Positions 60,747-64,000 of a stretch of 64,000 bases of DNA are shown here, piece after piece. The translations under genes and the position numbers were made by a program. Within the stretch, counting starts at the first letter, position 1, and every line of letters begins with the position of its first letter. Source of the DNA: Duganella margarita (GTDB lineage: Bacteria; Pseudomonadota; Gammaproteobacteria; Burkholderiales; Burkholderiaceae_D); the NCBI RefSeq assembly GCF_009857535.1, contig NZ_WWCS01000003.1:372001-436000 (forward strand). Direction: 5' to 3'. The notes beneath the pieces were generated by a model. The model searched no databases and was not told the origin of the DNA. It worked only from the letters and a program-made list of their open reading frames with translations.

Positions 60747-62627
60747 ATGGCACTTCTGCAAATTTCCGAACCAGGCATGTCGACCGCACCGCACCAGCAC
60801 CGGCTGGCGGTGGGTATCGATCTGGGCACCACCAATTCGCTGGTGGCGACTGTGCGCAACAGCATTCCAGAAGTGCTGAACGACGAGGACGGCCGCGCGC
60901 TGCTGCCGTCGGTGGTGCGCTATCTGCCTAACGGTCACGCCAACATCGGCTACAAGGCGCAGGCTGCGCAGACCACCGATCCGAAAAATACTATCGTCTC
61001 GGTAAAGCGCTTCATGGGCCGCGGCCTGGCGGATATCGCCTACGCGGAAAACCTGCCGTACGATTTCCAGGACACGCCTGGCATGGTGCAGCTGAAGACC
61101 GTCGCCGGCGTAAAAAGTCCGGTCGAAGTGTCGGCGCAGATTCTGGCAACGCTGCGCCAGCGCGCCGAAGATTCGCTGGGCGATGACCTGGTCGGCGCGG
61201 TGATCACCGTGCCAGCTTACTTTGACGACGCGCAGCGTCAGGCCACCAAGGATGCGGCCCAGCTGGCCGGCCTGAATGTCCTGCGCCTGCTGAGCGAGCC
61301 GACTGCGGCCGCCATCGCCTACGGCCTGGATAACGGTTCGGAAGGCATCTACGCCGTCTACGATCTGGGCGGCGGCACCTTCGATATCTCGATCCTCAAG
61401 TTGAGCAAAGGCGTGTTTGAAGTGCTGGCCACCGGCGGCGATTCCGCGCTGGGCGGCGACGATTTCGATCACCGCCTGTTCTGCCATATTCACCAGCAGG
61501 AGAAACTGGCGCCGCTGTCGGACGAAGACACCGCCGTGCTGCTGGTGAAAGCGCGCGAAGCCAAGGAGCTGCTGTCGACCAAGGACGAAGTGACGGTGGA
61601 CGCCGCGCTGAAGTCGGGCGAGCAGGTGCACATCACCATCACCGCCGAGACCTTCCAGGAGATCACCAAACACCTGATCGACAAGACCATGAAGGCCATC
61701 AAGAAAGCGCTGCGCGACGCCAATGTCGATGCGGACGACGTCGATGGCGTGGTCATGGTCGGCGGCGCCACGCGCATGCCGCACGTGCACCGTGCGGTAA
61801 GCGAGCATTTCCACACCACGCCGCACGCCAATATCGATCCGGACAAGGTGGTGGCGCTGGGCGCCGCCGTGCAGGCTAATCTGCTGGCGGGCAACCGCGC
61901 AGCCGGCGACGACTGGCTGCTGCTGGACGTGATCCCGCTGTCGCTGGGCATCGAGACCATGGGCGGCCTGGTAGAGAAAATCATCCCGCGCAATTCGACC
62001 ATTCCATGCGCTCGCGCGCAGGAGTTCACCACCTTCAAGGATGGCCAGACCGCGTTGGCGGTACACGTGCTGCAAGGCGAGCGTGAACTGGTGGCAGATT
62101 GCCGTTCGCTGGCGCGCTTTGAGCTGCGCGGCATTCCGCCGATGTCGGCCGGCGCTGCGCGCATCCGCATCACGTATCAGGTGGATGCGGACGGCTTGCT
62201 GTCGGTGTCCGCGCGCGAACTGCGTTCCGGCGTTGAGGCGTCGATCACCGTCAAGCCATCGTATGGCCTGGGCGATGACGATGTCGCGCGCATGCTGATG
62301 GAGTCGCACGCGTCGGCCGATGTCGACATGAAGGCGCGTGCGCTGCGTGAAGAACAGGTGGAAGCGGAACGCATTCTGCTGGCGACCCAGGCGGCGCTGG
62401 ACGAAGACGCGGCGCTGCTGTCGGACGAAGAGCGCGCCGCCGTCGATGCCGTCATGGCACACACCCGCGACATCGTCGCGCAATCGCAAACCGGCGCGGT
62501 GGGCCATCTGGCCGTGAAAGCGGCGGTGGAAGCACTGGCCCACGGCACTGAAGAATTTGCGTCGCGTCGTATGGACCGCAGCGTGCGCAGCGCGCTGGCA
62601 GGCAAAGCGCTGGACCAGGTAGTTTAA
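60747..62627 (+). CDS. hscA: Fe-S chaperone HscA
   Basis: Hsp70 of 626 residues, close to the E. coli 616. [15 protein letters not shown] and [14 protein letters not shown] mark the ATPase. The substrate-binding domain starts after [14 protein letters not shown], and a helical lid ends the protein. With HscB it releases clusters from IscU via its LPPVK motif. It is the canonical one of the three Hsp70 proteins in this window. Confidence 0.96.
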   Translation: MALLQISEPGMSTAPHQHRLAVGIDLGTTNSLVATVRNSIPEVLNDEDGRALLPSVVRYLPNGHANIGYKAQAAQTTDPKNTIVSVKRFMGRGLADIAYAENLPYDFQDTPGMVQLKTVAGVKSPVEVSAQILATLRQRAEDSLGDDLVGAVITVPAYFDDAQRQATKDAAQLAGLNVLRLLSEPTAAAIAYGLDNGSEGIYAVYDLGGGTFDISILKLSKGVFEVLATGGDSALGGDDFDHRLFCHIHQQEKLAPLSDEDTAVLLVKAREAKELLSTKDEVTVDAALKSGEQVHITITAETFQEITKHLIDKTMKAIKKALRDANVDADDVDGVVMVGGATRMPHVHRAVSEHFHTTPHANIDPDKVVALGAAVQANLLAGNRAAGDDWLLLDVIPLSLGIETMGGLVEKIIPRNSTIPCARAQEFTTFKDGQTALAVHVLQGERELVADCRSLARFELRGIPPMSAGAARIRITYQVDADGLLSVSARELRSGVEASITVKPSYGLGDDDVARMLMESHASADVDMKARALREEQVEAERILLATQAALDEDAALLSDEERAAVDAVMAHTRDIVAQSQTGAVGHLAVKAAVEALAHGTEEFASRRMDRSVRSALAGKALDQVV

Positions 62628-62633
62628 CCGCGT

Positions 62634-62711
62634 GTCGTTCCCGCGCATGCGGGAATCCATGCCGAGTACATTGAATCGCGCCCTATGGGCTCCCGCTTCC
62701 GCGGGAGCGAC
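62634..62711. repeat. Palindromic intergenic repeat, copy 2
   Basis: Outer arms GTCGTTCCCGCG (62634-62645) and CGCGGGAGCGAC (62700-62711) pair with one G-U. The layout matches copy 1, including the small inner palindrome. It lies between hscA and fdx. Confidence 0.85.
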
Positions 62712-62737
62712 GGTGGGGCTAACAGAGAGCTTTAACC

Positions 62738-63079
62738 ATGCCACAAATCGTATTCCTGCCCCACGCAAAACTGTGCCCGGACGGCGCCGTAATCGACGCC
62801 CCAGCCGGCAAGACGCTGTGCGACATCATGCTGGAGAATGACATCCACATCGAGCACGCCTGCGAAAAATCCTGCGCCTGCACCACTTGCCACGTGCTGG
62901 TGCGCGAAGGTTTCAATTCGCTCAACGAAGCCAGCGAAACCGAAGAAGACCTGCTGGATAAAGCCTGGGGCCTGGAAGCCGTGTCACGCCTGTCGTGCCA
63001 GGCCGTGGTGGCGGACGAAGACCTGGTCGTCGAGATTCCTAAGTACACCATCAATCACGCGAGCGAAGGCGGTCACTGA
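62738..63079 (+). CDS. fdx: [2Fe-2S] ferredoxin of the isc operon
   Basis: 113 residues. Cluster cysteines are C42, C48, C51 and C87, the adrenodoxin-type spacing. C46, a non-ligand cysteine conserved in isc ferredoxins, is also present. It supplies electrons for cluster assembly on IscU. The iscX gene that often follows is replaced by a methyltransferase. Confidence 0.96.
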   Translation: MPQIVFLPHAKLCPDGAVIDAPAGKTLCDIMLENDIHIEHACEKSCACTTCHVLVREGFNSLNEASETEEDLLDKAWGLEAVSRLSCQAVVADEDLVVEIPKYTINHASEGGH

Positions 63080-63088
63080 GACCAAGCG

Positions 63089-63979
63089 ATGAAGCAGCCC
63101 AAGAAACCCGTCCAGAAGATCGGCGCCACCGTCACCAGCGCCGACAACATGCCCGAGATCCGCGAAGGCCAGACCGTAGCTCTGTTACAGGAACTGCACA
63201 TCCTCACGCGCGACGGCAAGATGAACCAGGATAGCCGCCGCAAGCTGAAACAGGTCTATCACCTGTATCAGTTTATCGAGCCGCTGCTGAAGGAAGTGCT
63301 GGCCAAGAAGGACAACGTGTCGCTGGTCGATCACGGCGCCGGCAAGTCCTACCTCGGTTTTATCATCTACGACCTGTTCTTCAAGGCGCTGCAGAACGAT
63401 TCGCATATCTACGGTATCGAGACGCGCGAAGAGCTGGTGGCGCGTTCGCAGGAACTGGCCAAGCAGTTTGAATTTCCCGGCATGTCCTTCCTGCCGCTGT
63501 CGGTGGCCGAGTCCACGGAATCGAAGCTGCTGCCGGAGCAGATCGACGTCGTCACCGCGCTCCACGCCTGCAACACGGCGACCGATGACGCCATCCAGTT
63601 CGCGCTGAAGAAGAAGGCCAGACACATCGTGCTGGTGCCGTGCTGCCAGGCCGAAGTGGCTTCGGTCCTGAAGAAGAACAAAGGCCAGTCGCTGGGCAAG
63701 TCCGCGCTGACCGAAATCTGGCGCCACCCAATTCACACCCGTGAATTCGGCAGCCAGATCACCAACGTGCTGCGCTGCCTGCAACTGGAAGCACATGGCT
63801 ACGACGTCACCGTGACCGAACTGGTAGGCTGGGAGCACTCGATGAAGAATGAACTGATCATCGCCACCTACAAAAACCTGCCGCGCAAGCGTCCGTCCGA
63901 ACGCCTGAAAGAGGTGCTGGAGACGGTTGGCCTGCAAGAGATGAACACCCGTTTCTTCGCCGAAGAAGAGGTAGCGTAA
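63089..63979 (+). CDS. Class I SAM-dependent methyltransferase
   Basis: 296 residues. Motif I LVDHGAGKSYLGFIIYD (about 79-95), IYGIETREELV and a VPCCQAEVA post-motif suit the Methyltransf_32 / METTL25-like group. The PCCQ sequence suggests an unusual active site. The substrate is unknown; RNA is possible. It starts nine bases after fdx, so it may be read with the isc operon. The stop overlaps the next start (TAATG). Confidence 0.8.
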   Translation: MKQPKKPVQKIGATVTSADNMPEIREGQTVALLQELHILTRDGKMNQDSRRKLKQVYHLYQFIEPLLKEVLAKKDNVSLVDHGAGKSYLGFIIYDLFFKALQNDSHIYGIETREELVARSQELAKQFEFPGMSFLPLSVAESTESKLLPEQIDVVTALHACNTATDDAIQFALKKKARHIVLVPCCQAEVASVLKKNKGQSLGKSALTEIWRHPIHTREFGSQITNVLRCLQLEAHGYDVTVTELVGWEHSMKNELIIATYKNLPRKRPSERLKEVLETVGLQEMNTRFFAEEEVA

Positions 63980-64000
63980 TGGAGAATTGGCTCGACCTGC
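63979..64000 (+). CDS. Start of a further gene, truncated by the window end
   Basis: An ATG overlapping the methyltransferase stop (TAATG) opens a frame MENWLDL that runs to the window end. Too little remains to name it; translational coupling is the only support. Confidence 0.4.

Noticed and set aside
1..64000. CRISPR arrays, insertion sequences, prophage or integrase genes
   Set aside because: No regularly spaced repeats, transposase, integrase or phage structural genes were seen other than T6SS homologues.

Overview
The window is a GC-rich stretch of a Gram-negative chromosome. The isc operon order (iscR-iscS-iscU-iscA-hscB-hscA-fdx), the IscR, LexA and sigma70 sites, and the style of the proteins (PA0069-type radical SAM enzyme, DUF3334, DUF2322, DUF2760) suggest a betaproteobacterium of the Burkholderiales, most likely Oxalobacteraceae (Massilia/Duganella/Janthinobacterium group). 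The lineage is an inference from remembered family resemblance; no search was run. I see no prophage, insertion sequence or CRISPR array. Nearly all of the window is ordinary, densely packed chromosome.

Layout. 1-7.6 kb: end of a carbohydrate operon (a truncated six-hairpin glycosidase, a GH1 beta-glucosidase, a GH94 phosphorylase and a MalK/UgpC-type ABC ATPase). 7.6-9.5 kb: an SdpR/SdpI pair with a compact autoregulatory promoter, then an alpha/beta hydrolase that lacks its nucleophile. 9.5-12.9 kb: uvrB and tyrB, divergent. 13.0-20.0 kb: four tRNA-Asn(GTT) copies, with an 82-residue ORF, a haem lipoprotein, a DUF3334 protein and a TonB receptor between them. 20.1-23.8 kb: DUF2322, a flavodoxin-like quinone reductase, poxB and a GST. 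23.8-40.5 kb: a type VI secretion locus (tagX, tssM, tagF, an OmpA/BON protein, tssL, tssK, a TPR lipoprotein, tssB, tssC, hcp, tssE, tssH, tssA) that contains no tssF, tssG, vgrG or tssJ. 40.6-43.0 kb: a chemoreceptor and a DTW-domain tRNA-modification enzyme. 43.0-48.4 kb: a DUF2760-Hsp70-Hsp70 operon. 48.5-50.8 kb: a radical SAM gene behind a near-consensus LexA box, then chaC-like and azoR-like genes. 50.9-54.1 kb: a LysR regulator divergent from a VOC-FAH-maleylacetoacetate isomerase operon. 54.2-57.4 kb: a GH144-like glucanase, an S41-like protein and a UDG-like protein, the last two with altered catalytic residues. 57.5-64 kb: the isc operon, then a methyltransferase and the first codons of another gene.

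How the genes work together. The T6SS genes encode most of the membrane complex, sheath, tube and recycling ATPase, but the baseplate wedge (TssF/G), spike and TssJ must be supplied from elsewhere if the system works. The isc genes form one Fe-S assembly operon under an IscR type 1 site, with two copies of a palindromic repeat in its gaps. GH94, GH1 and the GH144-like protein could together degrade beta-1,2-glucan. The best candidates for something undescribed are the DUF2760-Hsp70-Hsp70 operon, the incomplete T6SS with its TPR lipoprotein, and the cluster of apparent pseudoenzymes.
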